Below are positions 24,301 to 35,413 of a stretch of DNA of 64,000 bases, piece by piece; positions within the stretch are counted from its first letter, which is position 1, and every line of letters begins with the position of its first letter. This stretch comes from Perilla frutescens (lineage: Eukaryota > Streptophyta > Magnoliopsida > Lamiales > Lamiaceae). The position numbers and the translations under genes were made by a program. The stretch spans positions 17,988,001 through 18,052,000 of the forward strand of contig BRKX01000011.1 in NCBI GenBank assembly GCA_026008535.1, in the 5' to 3' direction. The notes below the pieces were generated by a model. That model saw nothing but the letters and a program-made list of their open reading frames with translations, had not been told where the DNA came from and did not search any database.

Positions 24301-25384
24301 ATTTGATGATCATATGAGTAAGATTGGTTTCAAAAGGTCAAAATATGATATTTGTGTGTACATTAAGAAGGTTAAGCAGATTACAGTTGCTTACTTACTA
24401 CTGTATGTAGATGATATGCTCATAGCAAGTCACAAGCTTTCCGAGATTGAGATGCTCAAACATGATCTTCAGTCTAGTTTTGAGATGAAGGACCTGGGAG
24501 ATGCTAAAAGGATTTTGGGCATGGATATTCAGAGAAATAGAGAAAGGGGAGAGCTTTGGCTTGTGCAGCATGATTATATTCAGAAAGTGCTAAGAAAATT
24601 CAATATGCATGAGTGCAAAGAAGTATCTGTTCCTATAGCTCAACAGATAAAGTTATCTGCTGATCAAGGTCCCAAATCGGCTGAAGAAAGGCAAGAGATT
24701 AGTTATATACCTTATGCTAATGTAGTTGGAAGCATAATGTATACAACGGTCTGCACAAGGCCAGATATTTCACATGCTGTGAGTGTGGTGAGCAGGTATA
24801 TGGCAGAACCTGGTAAAGCTCACTTGAATGCATTGAAGTGGATTTTAAGATACTTGAAGGGAACTGCAAACCATGGAATCTTATTCAGAAGGATAAATGA
24901 TTTCAAATGAAACCCTTTAGTAGGTTTTGTGGATTCTGACTATGTTGCAAATATTGATAACAGAAAGTCTCAGTCTGGGTACATTTTCAATCTATATGGC
25001 ATTGCTGTTAGTTGGAGATCTTTTCTACAGTCTGTGGTGGCTTTATCAACAACTGAGGCAAAATACATGGCCATGACAGAAGTTGTGAAGGAAAGTATTT
25101 GGCTGAGAGGTATGATTGGTGACTTTGGAGTCATTCAAGAATCTGTGGAGATCAATTGTGATAGTCAAAGTGCTTTACATCTTGCAAAGCATCAAGTATT
25201 CCATGAAAGATCAAAGCATATAGATGTGAGACATCATTTTGTGAGAGATATGGTTAACAATGGTGCTGTGAAGATGGTTAAAGTGTCTACAGAAGACAAT
25301 GCTGCTGATATGCTCACCAAAGCATTACCTGCACCCAAATTCAGGTATTGTTTGGAGATGGTGAGTTTGCTCTCTCATTGAGAG
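21394..25384 (+). pseudogene. Copia gag-pol polyprotein, inactivated
   Basis: The likely start is the ATG at 21394 (MTSMKCDAEKFSSKN); the upstream ATG at 21364 lies in the primer-binding region. In order: UBN2-type gag (to about 22060), zinc knuckle CHYCKKKGHLKKDC, protease WIMDSGCSFHMC, GAG-pre-integrase LWHKRLGHVG, integrase core SDLWGP, RTDNGLEF and PQQNGTTERMNR, RT with LLYVDDMLIAS, and RNase H with STTEAKYMAM. Breaks: TAA at 23644 between integrase and RT, one extra T at 24001-24004, TAG at 24035, TAA at 24287 (normally a codon in the xxWYKKFD motif) and TGA at 24908. The parts downstream of each break remain well conserved, so decay is recent. The last ORF ends at 25381. Confidence 0.93.
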
Positions 25385-25400
25385 AGTGTAAAGCCCTGTC

Positions 25401-25411
25401 AAGGTGGAGAT
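25401..25411 (+). other. Polypurine tract of the Copia element
   Basis: AAGGTGGAGAT lies immediately before the 3' LTR. This is the standard plant Copia plus-strand primer. Confidence 0.8.
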
Positions 25412-25948
25412 TGTTAATTGATGTCTACAATAATCCAAGTCAGCAGCGGGTAATCTTTTATAATTGAAGAATTCAGTTGATGGCAGTTATATTGGAGCAG
25501 TTATAATTCCATCTGCATGGATTTGCATGGGAGTTGATCGTAGCCGTTGTTCATCATCTGCAGCTCTTTCAATCTATGGTGTAGATTAGTTTCTTTTGCT
25601 GTTATATAGATGTCTTGTAGAATCAGTTAGAGGAGATCTCATACTTGAAAACTGTTATATTGGGGAGTGAAGATAGTGGTTAGATTCTCGGTTAGATAGA
25701 TAGCCATAATCTTAGAGTTGTGAGCTTGTGATCGAGAGGGACATCTAAACTTGTAGTTCTCATTTTCTTGATCAATAATAATCAGCCGTCAACCCTCCGT
25801 GGATGTAGGTGATTCTCACCGAACCACGTAAATCTCTTTGCATTTTGTTGTTGTTTTCTTTTCTTGTTCTTCTTGAATAATTCTACGGTTCATCAATCTT
25901 GCTATTATCTTTCTTCATAGAAGTCTAGTATTATTGTTAATCCTAACA
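25412..25948 (+). repeat. 3' LTR of the Tork-type Copia
   Basis: Same length as the 5' LTR, mostly transitions between them, same TGTTA/TAACA ends, followed by the target duplication CACAT. Confidence 0.9.
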
Positions 25949-25953
25949 CACAT

Positions 25954-26867
25954 GTTGTCCAAAATCATGCCCCAAATTGATGTAGCATCAAATCTTGCCC
26001 CTAAATTTAGGATAGAATTTGGTGTTGCACCGAATTGATGTTGATGGGTCCCACAATATTAATTTAAATCATTACTAAATGGATTATCCAATAAATTAAA
26101 TTAAATTTATAAATTATGTATTCACTTAATTTAAATTATAAATCATCTAAATAAATAAATAATTTCAATAAAAGCACAATTAATTAATTAATAGTTATTA
26201 ATTTTGAATAATCACATTTGTTTAAAAAAATAATAAATCATTAAGCATATTCATATTTCAATATAAGACAAAATGAAATCTTTAAGAAAATATTCTTATT
26301 TGATGTAATATTTGGTGCAGAGCATTAGAGTTGCCAAAAAAATTGGTACTGAAATTGCACTTATTTGGTGCAGAATCTGCACAAAAAGATATTAGCATTC
26401 AAGTTGATCTAACCTGAGTATAGAAGACAATTCTACGTGTATATCGATGCTCAACTTTCCAAAAAAAAAACATTTTATTTCTATTTTTTATATCACTAAT
26501 AAATGTTAAGGGTGTAAAATGGCAATTAATTGTAATGAGATAGGAGAAGAAATACCTTCAATAATATAGAAATTTGATTGCCTCCTAATTCAAGTTAAAC
26601 CAAAACGCTAATGGATTTCGTTCAACCAACTATAGAAACACTTTTGAGATGTTTTTTTGGTATTTCCAATTTTTCATAAACTCTCAAGGCACGAAAATAA
26701 TATTTTAATACATGATATTTTTTTTATTTAAGTTCAAGTTATTGTGAAATGGAATAGGCCAAGTAATGATTCTTTAATAAGAGTTTGTAATATACATTAT
26801 AAAAATAAAAACTTGTGTGAGATCATCTTGGGATCAAAATTCATATTTTTATTGGTGTTTCATTATA
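25954..26867. other. AT-rich DNA with possible old MITE pieces
   Basis: TTTGGTGCAGA and GCACCGAATT motifs in both orientations (about 26020-26040, 26318-26390) suggest relics of a GAGCATCTCCAAC-type MITE into which the Copia inserted. The boundaries are not clear. No gene. Confidence 0.3.
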
Positions 26868-26932
26868 TTTGAATCCAAATCTTGATTTATTTTATAGATT
26901 TTGACTTATAAGACAGCCTCATTGTAGTACCC

Positions 26933-29386
26933 GAGTCTCTCAGTACTCAATTATTAGCTCGATATATGTTTATATATGATTATATATGTCTTAGCATGCT
27001 TATTTCTATTTGTTTATTTGATATATATTAATGATTTACAAATGCATAATAAATGGAACAAAATATGTGTAAGCATGTAATATTATAGTATAAGTGAACA
27101 TTATATATATTCTTACACGCATGCATGTAATTAAAAAAAATGTGAAATAAATACTCCTTGAAAAGTGATTTATAACTTAAATAAGTCTATATATAGATTT
27201 CGGAATTATATTATATTTATCCTTACACATAGTCTTAATATTGTTATTGGTTAAAGCTTTCAATAGAAACATAAATATGTATTTCAGATATGATGTCTAC
27301 GTGTCATTAGAATTATTAAGCTAGGTATGTGGATTGAAATTTAATTGTACATGTGTGCTTCAATAAGAGTAATAGGTGTACATATTATCACATTGCTTTA
27401 AGAATGGATAGGTGAAACTTTTATATTCATTTGTTTTAATCAACTAAGAGAATACACTAGAGCACAACCATGAATTCGCATAAACTTAGGAAAAATCTGC
27501 AGCTAATTAAGGTTAGTACTTTAACCATATAACTAAGTATTTTAGAAGTTGAATTTAAAATTATAATTATTTGTTCGATAAAAAAATAAAATTTATCATA
27601 TTATCATGATTCTTGAATTAAATAAATTTTATGTCAATAAATGAATTTATAATCAATTTGTGTCTAGGGATACGAGTTTTAATTTCTAAAGCATTTATAT
27701 AGGAACCTTAATTTCTCATGATTTCTTTGGAAATATGTTGGTGATCGAATTGAAATTGAAATTGGAATATTATTATCTTAATTTGTATTATGCAATCTTA
27801 ATTTGTTGTCAGGAGTGGATGAATTGAGATTTAATATATGGGTGATGTGTGTATTATAATATTATTAACAAAGAATAGATTAATAAATAAATAAATAAAT
27901 AAATAAAAAGTATTGTCCAAATAATTATTACATTAAGCTATAATAACTTGTGTATTAATTTATGATCTGTTGTAAAATTAGATTCTCATGAGCAAGAACT
28001 CGTTATTTCTGTAATTCAATTTAGATAACTAGTATATATAATTAGTAGTTGGACAAATTTATTAGTGTTTACTCATAACCTCTGAAAGCTTAGTTTTATT
28101 AGTAAAATGATGAAGTGAAAGGAATAATAAGCTCAATAAAATATGTATAATATATTTGGTATGTAAATTTTAATTCATTTAATTGGCTATCGGTTAACAA
28201 CTAATTACATTGTGAATTGCTTGGTTAGATTTGGAGAAAAAGCATTTGATTTAGGGTTACAAATACTATAAGCTTCAGATTCAAAGTAAGTAGAAATCCA
28301 TTTGCAACTACAATACATGAACATAGTATTATTTGATTATGCATTTATTATTCATTATTGAGTTATTATATAATTCTGTATTTGGTAACTTTGTAGTGTT
28401 ATATACATTTGGTATTGTATTCCTTTGCATTGAATATCTTGTACATGACCATAAGCATATGCATGCACGATATGTAGATATTGTCGAGGTTGCATGCATA
28501 AAATGATTTTTAAAGAGAGAAAAATATTTTATTTGGGATTGGTCACCACCAAACTGTGTTGTGATGTGTTATATATTAGTGGCTCGAGTGGGATGACTTC
28601 CATGCGAGATCAAAGGGAACAGGCAGGAGGCGTGTCCCTTGGGGTCCAGGGAGGATGATCCACTTCGACTGCACCTTTAAGGTGATGAGTGGCTGATGTG
28701 TGATGACTTTCATATGGGATCAAAGGGAACAGACATGAGGCGTGTCCCTTGGGATCCAGGAAGAATGAAACACATGAGTGCACTAATCACATATTGGCCA
28801 ATTGATATTGATTATATTATGAACTCATGACTCATGTTGGGGTCTGGTGAAGGGAGCCAAGTTCCTAAACAATGAAAATGCTTTTGAGATAAAAATATTT
28901 TATATTACGAGCATTTGGCATGGCGTGGTACTAGTATGTTACAGATGAGGTCACATGCACGATTTCTGCTTACTGAGCTTTAGCTCATGTAGTTCATACG
29001 TTGTAGGTGACTCTGATGAAGCGTGAAAGTGTGTGGCGTGGGATGTGGAGTTCCTACGAGTTCATGTGGGTCTATGTACATGGATGACGACCTGATGGGC
29101 TTTTTGTTTATGAGATTTTGTAACCACCTTTAGACCCTGTTTTTGTTCAAGCATGAAAACTTCTTCGAAGTTCACTATTTTGATTGTATATAAACTTTTA
29201 TTCTCCTTGTTGTACTCTTTTGACTTCAGAGTACTCTTTCTTCCCTTAATATATTTCTGTAAATTATGTGCGAAAGTAAATCTTATTTTTTCACGAGTTT
29301 TCCATTACTTTCTATTTTGAAAAAAAAAATACGAGGCACACTCACATTGTTAATCTATTCCTCTATATTCGTTTGAGGGTGCCACA
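26933..29386 (+). mobile_element. Solo LTR (2454 bp), Gypsy-type
   Basis: The ends form an imperfect inverted repeat (TGTAGTACCC / GGGTGCCACA). The flanking 5-mers are CTCAT (26928-26932) and ATCAT (29387-29391), a target duplication with one mismatch. The size and the ACTGAG/TAGCTCA-like motif near 28975 fit Del/Tekay-type LTRs. The orientation is my best guess. There is no coding sequence and no second LTR in reach. Confidence 0.6.
28579..28798. repeat. Tandem duplication in the solo LTR (period 110 bp)
   Basis: Two units start with GTGGCT at 28579 and 28689. Both contain GATCAAAGGGAACAG and GGCGTGTCCCTTGG. Confidence 0.85.
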
Positions 29387-29464
29387 ATCATATAAAACTT
29401 ATGAAGTTTTATATGAGACTGTCTTATAAGTCAAAATCTATGAAATAAATCAAGATTTGGATTC

Positions 29465-29465
<1 letters not shown>

Positions 29466-29520
<55 letters not shown>
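29466..29520. repeat. Compound (AT)n-(AG)n microsatellite
   Basis: An AT run of about 26 bases passes directly into an AG run of about 28 bases with one interruption. Confidence 0.9.
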
Positions 29521-29522
<2 letters not shown>

Positions 29523-29527
29523 TGGAT

Positions 29528-31985
29528 CAAATGAGAACCAACGCTCCATGTGAGAACAAGGAACTGATCTGCATCATCCATCCACAAAAAATAGGGGTCT
29601 AGATCAAAAGCAATAAGGTGGCATTTTTATAATTTAAGTGCTATTTTAACGAGGCTATGGTAGTTTTGTAATTTGGTAAATGTAATGAAAGTACTAGGGT
29701 TTTTTTTCATTCTCTCATTCTCTATCTCTACTCTTCATCGCTTCTTCTTCACCGCTTCTTTAATTTCAATGTGCAGTAGACAAATTTACGATGAAAAAGA
29801 AAAGAACACCTTCAAATTGAAGATCACCTAGATAGAATTTAAAGTAATATTTATTCATCTTCCTTCACAGTTTGTTCTCACTCTCTCTCTCTCTCTCTGT
29901 CTCTCTCTTGTGGGTTTGCTCTATCTTTCTCGATCTTTTGTCACTTTATATGTACGTGTCTTCTTCTTCTTCTTCTTCCTCCTCCCTTTCTCTCTATTAT
30001 TATTTTATTAGAGGTTTAAAATTTGTGTTATATGCAGTTGATTAAGTTGATTTTTTTTCAACTTTCATGAGTAACATGGGTTTTCGGTTCTTTGTATTGT
30101 TGTTGGCGTATATGAGTGTCTAAAACATATTATTAGAAGTTCATTAATTATATTTTTTGTCTATTGATTTTATGCCGACTGTGTTTTTGCATTACTATAC
30201 ACATGTGTTATTTGTCATAATTTGTTGGTGTTACAGTACATTACATTAGCATCATAAAAGTTGTTATTAGCATTACAAAATGAAATATTAGCATTATAAA
30301 AATAGTATGTCATCATTATAAAAACATTGGTTATTAGAGTATTGGCGTGATGAACGATTTATTAGCATTACTATGACTAGTTTTAGCACTGTCAAAAAAG
30401 ATATTAACATTACTATGTCTAGTGTTAGCATTATGATGATTAGTAATTTATCAGAATTTGTTATTATTACAATGTGCCTCATTATCATTATAAAATTTTT
30501 TATTAGCATTAAAAAATGAATTATTAGCATTATAAAAACAGTCTGTGATCGAAATTATAAAATAGCTTGTTGTCAGAGTGTTGACATGATGAACGATTTA
30601 TTAGCATTACTATGATTAGTTTTAGCATTATTAAAGAAGATATTAGTATTACTATTATTAGTTTTAGCATTACCACTGTTTTTATATTTCAGTTTTTTGT
30701 CTTATTTAATATACAGATTGTGTTGGCACCACTGTAGAGATTTCTCCTGGGTTGTCTGAATTTTATATATCTGATTGCGAAGCATCTTTGAAGCAACATC
30801 CACATGAAGATGAACATTTCAGATGCAAGCATCTTCTTTCAATCATGTTCTAAATACACCACAATTAGTATTGAAGATCATTACTTGGAAAATGATGATG
30901 GAAGTAACAATTATTATATGTATTAAATTTCTAACTTTTTGAACAATTGTCACTTTGTTTTAGAATTGTCAGAATATTTCTCAATTGACATTATTATTTC
31001 AATAGCATGCTATTGAAATATTTATGTATGCCAAATCCATATTTTTTGTTAAAAGTGAATGCTTTTGATGGTCTACTTTAGCAATATAGAAATGATATAC
31101 TATGATAATATTACTATTTAAAAAATCGGTTGCTAAAGTTTACATATGTCAATACTAATCATAATTTCACCTTATGTATATCATATTTTTCTAATGTTAA
31201 CAAGATCAATGATAATGCTAACACTATCAAATAATAATTTTAATTCAACAAAATTCTAACAACGTATTTCATGGTTGGTTTATAATGTTCATGATAAGTT
31301 TATCTGCTAATGCTAACATTAGTATGATAATGCTAAAATGAGCAATGATAATTTTAACACTATCGAACGATAATGTCAATACAATAAAATTCTAACAACA
31401 TTGTTCATGGTTGATGTATAATATTCGTAACTAATTTTTTTGTTTGTTAATGTAACATTAGTTATGATAATACTAAAAGAAGTTATGATAATGTTAAAAC
31501 TGGTGAATAATAATACTAGTAATACAAAATGTACAACTAAATTAGATAATGTCAATATCATTGTTCATGAGCTGGGTTTTGCATGTTCCTGGAGTTCCCC
31601 GATACTAACCAAATAAAACGAACTGCTAATTCATCATGAAAGAATGTAAATATTTTTTTGAATGTTAGATTTATTTTTTGTAATGCATACGACAATAGTC
31701 TCATAATGTTATCATCATCAATGTTAATTTTAGCATTATCAATGCTTATATTAATTAGCATCGTCAATGTTAATTTTTAGCATATGATTCTATCTCTGTT
31801 AGCACACGTCTAGGAAATCCGTTTTTTTTTTACCTTGATATTGACAAAATTACGAAAATGTCACCGCGTTTTTCTTATGTTCCTTTTATTTACAGATATG
31901 TCACCGTCTTTTTTGACCAAATCTAGACCATTCAATCTTAAAACTGAAGGGTGTGAATTGGTTCTTAATTCTCACACAAAGATTA
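29528..31985. mobile_element. Non-autonomous element with a FAR1-like gene fragment and opposed short repeats
   Basis: The left end (GAGAACCAACGCTCC...GTGAGAAC) and the reverse complement of the right end (GTGTGAGAATTAAGAACC) are related, and GGGGTCTAGATC is matched near the right end. Inside are a gene-like pyrimidine-rich leader (29690-29990), a possible acceptor (TTTAATATACAG, to 30717), and an exon-like segment (30718-30850). This segment reads VEISPGLSEFYISDCEASLK, resembling the N-terminus of FAR1-related proteins. The flanks (30180-30680, 31190-31780) are arrays of TTAGCATTA and its reverse complement. Class uncertain; FAR1-type MULE derivative or Helitron are options. Confidence 0.4.
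30180..31780. repeat. Opposed arrays of the ATTAGCATTA motif
   Basis: From 30245 to 30670 the motif TTAGCATTA occurs about a dozen times in plus orientation. From 31200 to about 31520 it is mostly TAATGCTAA or TAATGTTAA, then it flips again near 31725-31775. There is no strict period. Confidence 0.6.
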
Positions 31986-32594
31986 ATTCTCTCTGAAACC
32001 ACATATATATATATAAGGATTCTTTTGTGAAAGTGTCTTAAAAATCAAAATTTACAAGACATGCGGGTGAAGATCTATAGTAAATACATGGCACATATAT
32101 TTGTGCGCGCGCGCGTGTTACACAAAACAATGGCATGAATTATTTTGGTAAGTAGGTAACCTATCAAAATGTGGAAAAAGAGATATATAGTCGTGGGATT
32201 AATTGGTTCATATATATCCATGGATAGATTTGAGTCATGTCTGCAAAATATTTGTATCAAATTCAGCCCCACCTCTGCTAATCTTTTTCCAGACAGATAA
32301 AGCCTTTATGATTTTATTTTATTTTCAAATAAATTTCCTGGTTCTAATGTGGCCACAATTATAGCAAGTCACCAACCACAATTCTGTATAGTATATACAT
32401 AAATATAAATTGGACATTCTTCCAACTCACCAATAAAATATTTGCAATATAGTCCTTGTAAAACATATTTCAAGAGTTTTTTCATTCGCACCTTGGGGAT
32501 GTCATAGATATTCATACTAACTTAATATTTGTGGGGTTTAAAAAATCAAAATCCGTGAAAATGGAATGACCCCACATTCATTTCTCACGCATAT

Positions 32595-33010
32595 TTGATT
32601 ACATATCTCCATTTTAATACCGATTGAAATCATTTATTGTATTTTCATACTACATTTTCTATTGCATAATTTATTTTTTAGTTTTTTTTCATATTATATT
32701 TTTCTTCCTTTTCAATTTCTCGCATTTTAATTTAATTCCTTGTTATTTAGGGTTCATCTTACCTGATTAGAGTATATTATATTTTTTAGTATTTAATTTC
32801 TATTTTTTAGTTATTAAGTGATTATTTAAAAAATATAACAAACTCTAATTGAATAGAATGAACCCTAAATAATAAGTATAAAATTAAAGTAAAGAACAAG
32901 GAAAAAAATTGAAGAAATAAAAAAATTAATTGAAATTAATTGTGAAATAGAAAATGCGACACTGAAATGTAATAGATGATTTGATCCGCTTCAACATGGG
33001 ATACATAATT
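32595..33010. mobile_element. Long-hairpin (foldback) MITE
   Basis: The left arm (32595-about 32790) and the right arm (about 32830-33010) are inverted copies. Matching blocks are ACATTTTCTATT / AATAGAAAATGC, TTATTTAGGGTTCAT / ATGAACCCTAAATAA and TTAGAGTATATTA / AACAAACTCTAA, centred near 32808. It is AT-rich without an open frame. End points are approximate. Confidence 0.6.
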
Positions 33011-33209
33011 CAGAAATAATACCTACAAATGATATTGATTTATTACCAAACTAAAGTACCCTTTCACCAATATTATGTATGTATGCATAATTAATTACAT
33101 AATAAAATGACATTGTAGATAATTGTAATTTCATCAAGAATATTAATAATACGCTAAACCAAATAGCGAATTAATTAAGCATCGATATAGATGAAGATAT
33201 TTAAAACAA

Positions 33210-33585
33210 GGGCAAGTCTCTTGTACATAAGATGTACATGAGACGGTCAACGCGTGTTGACCCGGTCAATGCTTTGACCAAAAAATCCGTTAAAATTAGT
33301 ATCATTCATAATACTGAAAAGTATCATTTCAAAGGCTAAAAAGTATCATTTGTATCAATAAAAAGTATTGAGCAGAATAAAAAAATAAAGAAAAAAACTG
33401 TTAAGATCAGTATCAATTGACACACTAAAAAGTATGATTCGAAATTAAAAAAGTATCAATCATATCCCTAAAAAGTATCACCAATTTTCACAATTTTTTG
33501 GTCAACGCTTTGACCGACTCAACACGCGTTGACCCGGTCAACACGTTGACCGTCTCATATACATCTTATGCACAGGAGTTTTTGT
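33210..33585. mobile_element. Mutator-like MITE loaded with W-box motifs (376 bp)
   Basis: Terminal inverted repeats of about 65 bases: the left CATAAGATGTACATGAGACG with GGTCAAC pairs with the right GTTGACCGTCTCATATAC. A 10-bp direct repeat TTTAAAACAA flanks it (33200-33209, 33586-33595), the size expected of a MULE target duplication. Each TIR carries four or five TTGAC/GTCAA cores. The centre repeats AAAAGTATCA. Confidence 0.7.
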
Positions 33586-33719
33586 TTTAAAACAAAACAT
33601 AAAATTGAGCATGCTTCGTATATAAATTATAAAGCAAATATATCTAATTTTGTTAAACAAAACAATATCTTAATTAGTTAAACATATCAAACTTTAACTA
33701 ATCAAATCTAGCAAGCTTA

Positions 33720-33855
33720 CCCTTATATACATCCTACACCGTAAGTGTAGTTATCTAAAGAATTTTATTTTTAAGTCGGGAATGGGAGATTGTGATTCGT
33801 ATACAGGTCTCTTGCCCTTATAAATGGGAGTAATACCAACTAAGCTACATGCTAT
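33720..33855 (-). mobile_element. tRNA-derived SINE (second family)
   Basis: On the minus strand it starts GCATGTAGCTTAGTTGGTAT (A-box) followed by ACTCCCATTTATAAGGGCAA and a B-box region with CGTATACGAATCACAA, then GGGAATGGGAGATT-like sequence and an A/T-rich tail. This matches the common plant pattern TAGCTTAGTTGGTA...CGGGAATGGGAG. The B-box is eroded; no target duplication was found. Confidence 0.55.
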
Positions 33856-33897
33856 GGTATATCTGAAGGATCATAGATGTTAATGTACTCCCCCGAT

Positions 33898-34297
33898 TTC
33901 ATAATAATTGATGTTTTATGTTTTACAATAAAAATTAAGAAGTCAAAAAAAGAGACAACTATACCATATTCTCTCTCCATTTTTATCAAATTTTATGGAA
34001 GAAATTTCATCTATCAAGATAAGGTTTTTTTTTTTAACCAAAACCAATAAATTTCTCAAATCATCAAATCATATCCCTCAATCAAGAAGGGTACAAAGAA
34101 TTCCAAGCAATCATCCCCTCACAACTAGTGCCAAAACGGGCTAGTTCAAGAGCGACATATAAGTTAATATGTAAGAAATTTTATACTATTTTGATAGGAG
34201 TAAAATTGGGAGAAAGAGTGTAAAAATGTCTAAAACATCAAATAATTTGAAATAAAATTGAAAGGCTAAAACATCAATTATTATGAAATTGAGAGAG
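33898..34297. mobile_element. Stowaway MITE (400 bp including a nested insert)
   Basis: The ends CTCCCCCGATTTCATAATAA and the reverse complement of ...TTATTATGAAATTGAGAGAG form a Tc1/mariner Stowaway-type TIR (consensus CTCCCTCYGTCCC). TA dinucleotides flank it (33896-33897, 34298-34299). A foreign segment at about 34027-34180 interrupts the centre. Confidence 0.7.
34027..34180 (-). mobile_element. Short retroposon tail nested in the Stowaway MITE
   Basis: Read on the minus strand this is a unique segment (CTAGCCCGTTTTGGCACTAG...) ending in TTGGTTAAAAAAAAAA at 34036-34027. That looks like a 5'-truncated poly(A)-tailed retroposon (LINE 3' end or processed transcript). The source gene is not recognised. 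Confidence 0.4.
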
Positions 34298-34636
34298 TAT
34301 ATTGTTATGTAAATATAATCATTTATAGAAAATGTAAAATTTTGTGAATATGAAATATCGTTGAGTATCTCAATTCAAATCTTTTCTTTTTTGATCCAAA
34401 CATTCACCTTGATTTGAGAAAGATGTGTTGCTACATTATAAAATTTATGGGGGTGACTCTTGAATGCATTGGACTCTTATCTTGATTAAAAATGTTGAGG
34501 AAATTATGTTCCCTTTTATTATCTTAAACTTTTAAGGCAAGATTCTCATGGCTCCACGTTCACCATAGTTCCACTACCTCACTACAAAAAGGCAAATTTA
34601 TTATAATTCTATATTATCTTTTAGAATAATATATAG

Positions 34637-35006
34637 GGGAAATTGCACTTTGATATATTTTGGTCTAATTTTTAAAAATAGCTTTTTTTTTTAATTATCA
34701 AAACAGTACTTTGCATTTTTGAAAAATTTACAAATATAACATTTGATCAATTTTTGACCTGACAATCCTACATATTTGAGTGTATTTTAATATTTTTATT
34801 TCTCCGAACATATAAAATAAATTATCCAACGAAGATATCTTAAAATACAATCAATTACGTGATATTTTTTGAGCTAAAAAAAATGATCAAATCATAGCTA
34901 GATTTGCAATTTTTTTTTTAAAAAAAATAAGTACTATTTTATTAATTTTAAAAAAATAAATTACTTTTTAAAACCCCAAAATATAGATATCAAACTCCAA
35001 ATTGCG
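34637..35006. mobile_element. MITE with about 50-bp TIRs
   Basis: The left GAAATTGCACTTTGATATAT (then TTTTGG) pairs with the right CCAAAATATAGATATCAAAC (then TCCAAATTGCG). The interior is AT-rich. The family resembles widespread plant elements that start GGAAATTGCAC. No target duplication is established. Confidence 0.6.
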
Positions 35007-35413
35007 TTATAAGTAAATATATAATTTCAGGGGATTTTTGTCATTATAAACGCTGAAAATTTAGATGGCTCGCAATGATTCGACAAGTTTTAGTGGTAAT
35101 TATGATTATAGATGTTGAACTTATTTTTAATTGCTTTGTTTTTGGGAAGTCAAATTGATGACAGATTGGATAGCCACGTCAGCAATATTGAAGGTTGTGG
35201 GGTCTAATAAATATTACCCCCAAGTAAAATTGGGTACCAAATTTTAGTACAAAATGGGATGAAAAAATATAGGTTTATTGTCACGTCTTAGAAATTAGAA
35301 TGATATGCGGATAGTAACATTCAGTTATTGATAGAATTTCTTATATTTTGTATGTTGTGTTAATTTTAAATTTTAACATTCGCTTGTAACCTTATAGGTA
35401 CGTATATGTTGTT

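Larger units (their letters stand above)
20826..25948 (+). mobile_element. Complete Tork/Tnt1-type Copia retrotransposon (5123 bp)
   Basis: Two 537-bp LTRs (20826-21362, 25412-25948) with TGTTA/TAACA ends bracket gag-pol. The 5-bp target duplication CACAT is perfect (20821-20825, 25949-25953). By eye about 24 of 537 LTR positions differ (about 4.5 percent), so the insertion is fairly young. Domain order is gag, protease, integrase, RT, RNase H, as in Copia. It is inactivated by four in-frame stops and one frameshift. Confidence 0.95.
26868..29475. mobile_element. Palindromic MITE split by a solo LTR
   Basis: The left arm (26868-26932, GAATCCAAATCTTGATTT...) is the reverse complement of the right arm ending at about 29475 (...AAATCAAGATTTGGATTC). 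The inner palindrome ATATAAAACTTATGAAGTTT adjoins the insertion at 29391-29415. The LTR at 26933-29386 sits near the hairpin centre. Outer ends are uncertain because (AT)n and (AG)n tracts follow on the right. Confidence 0.6.

Noticed and set aside
30180..31780. Regularly recurring short motif, considered as a CRISPR-like or satellite array
   Set aside because: Spacing is irregular, there are no uniform spacers, orientation flips, and the host is a plant.
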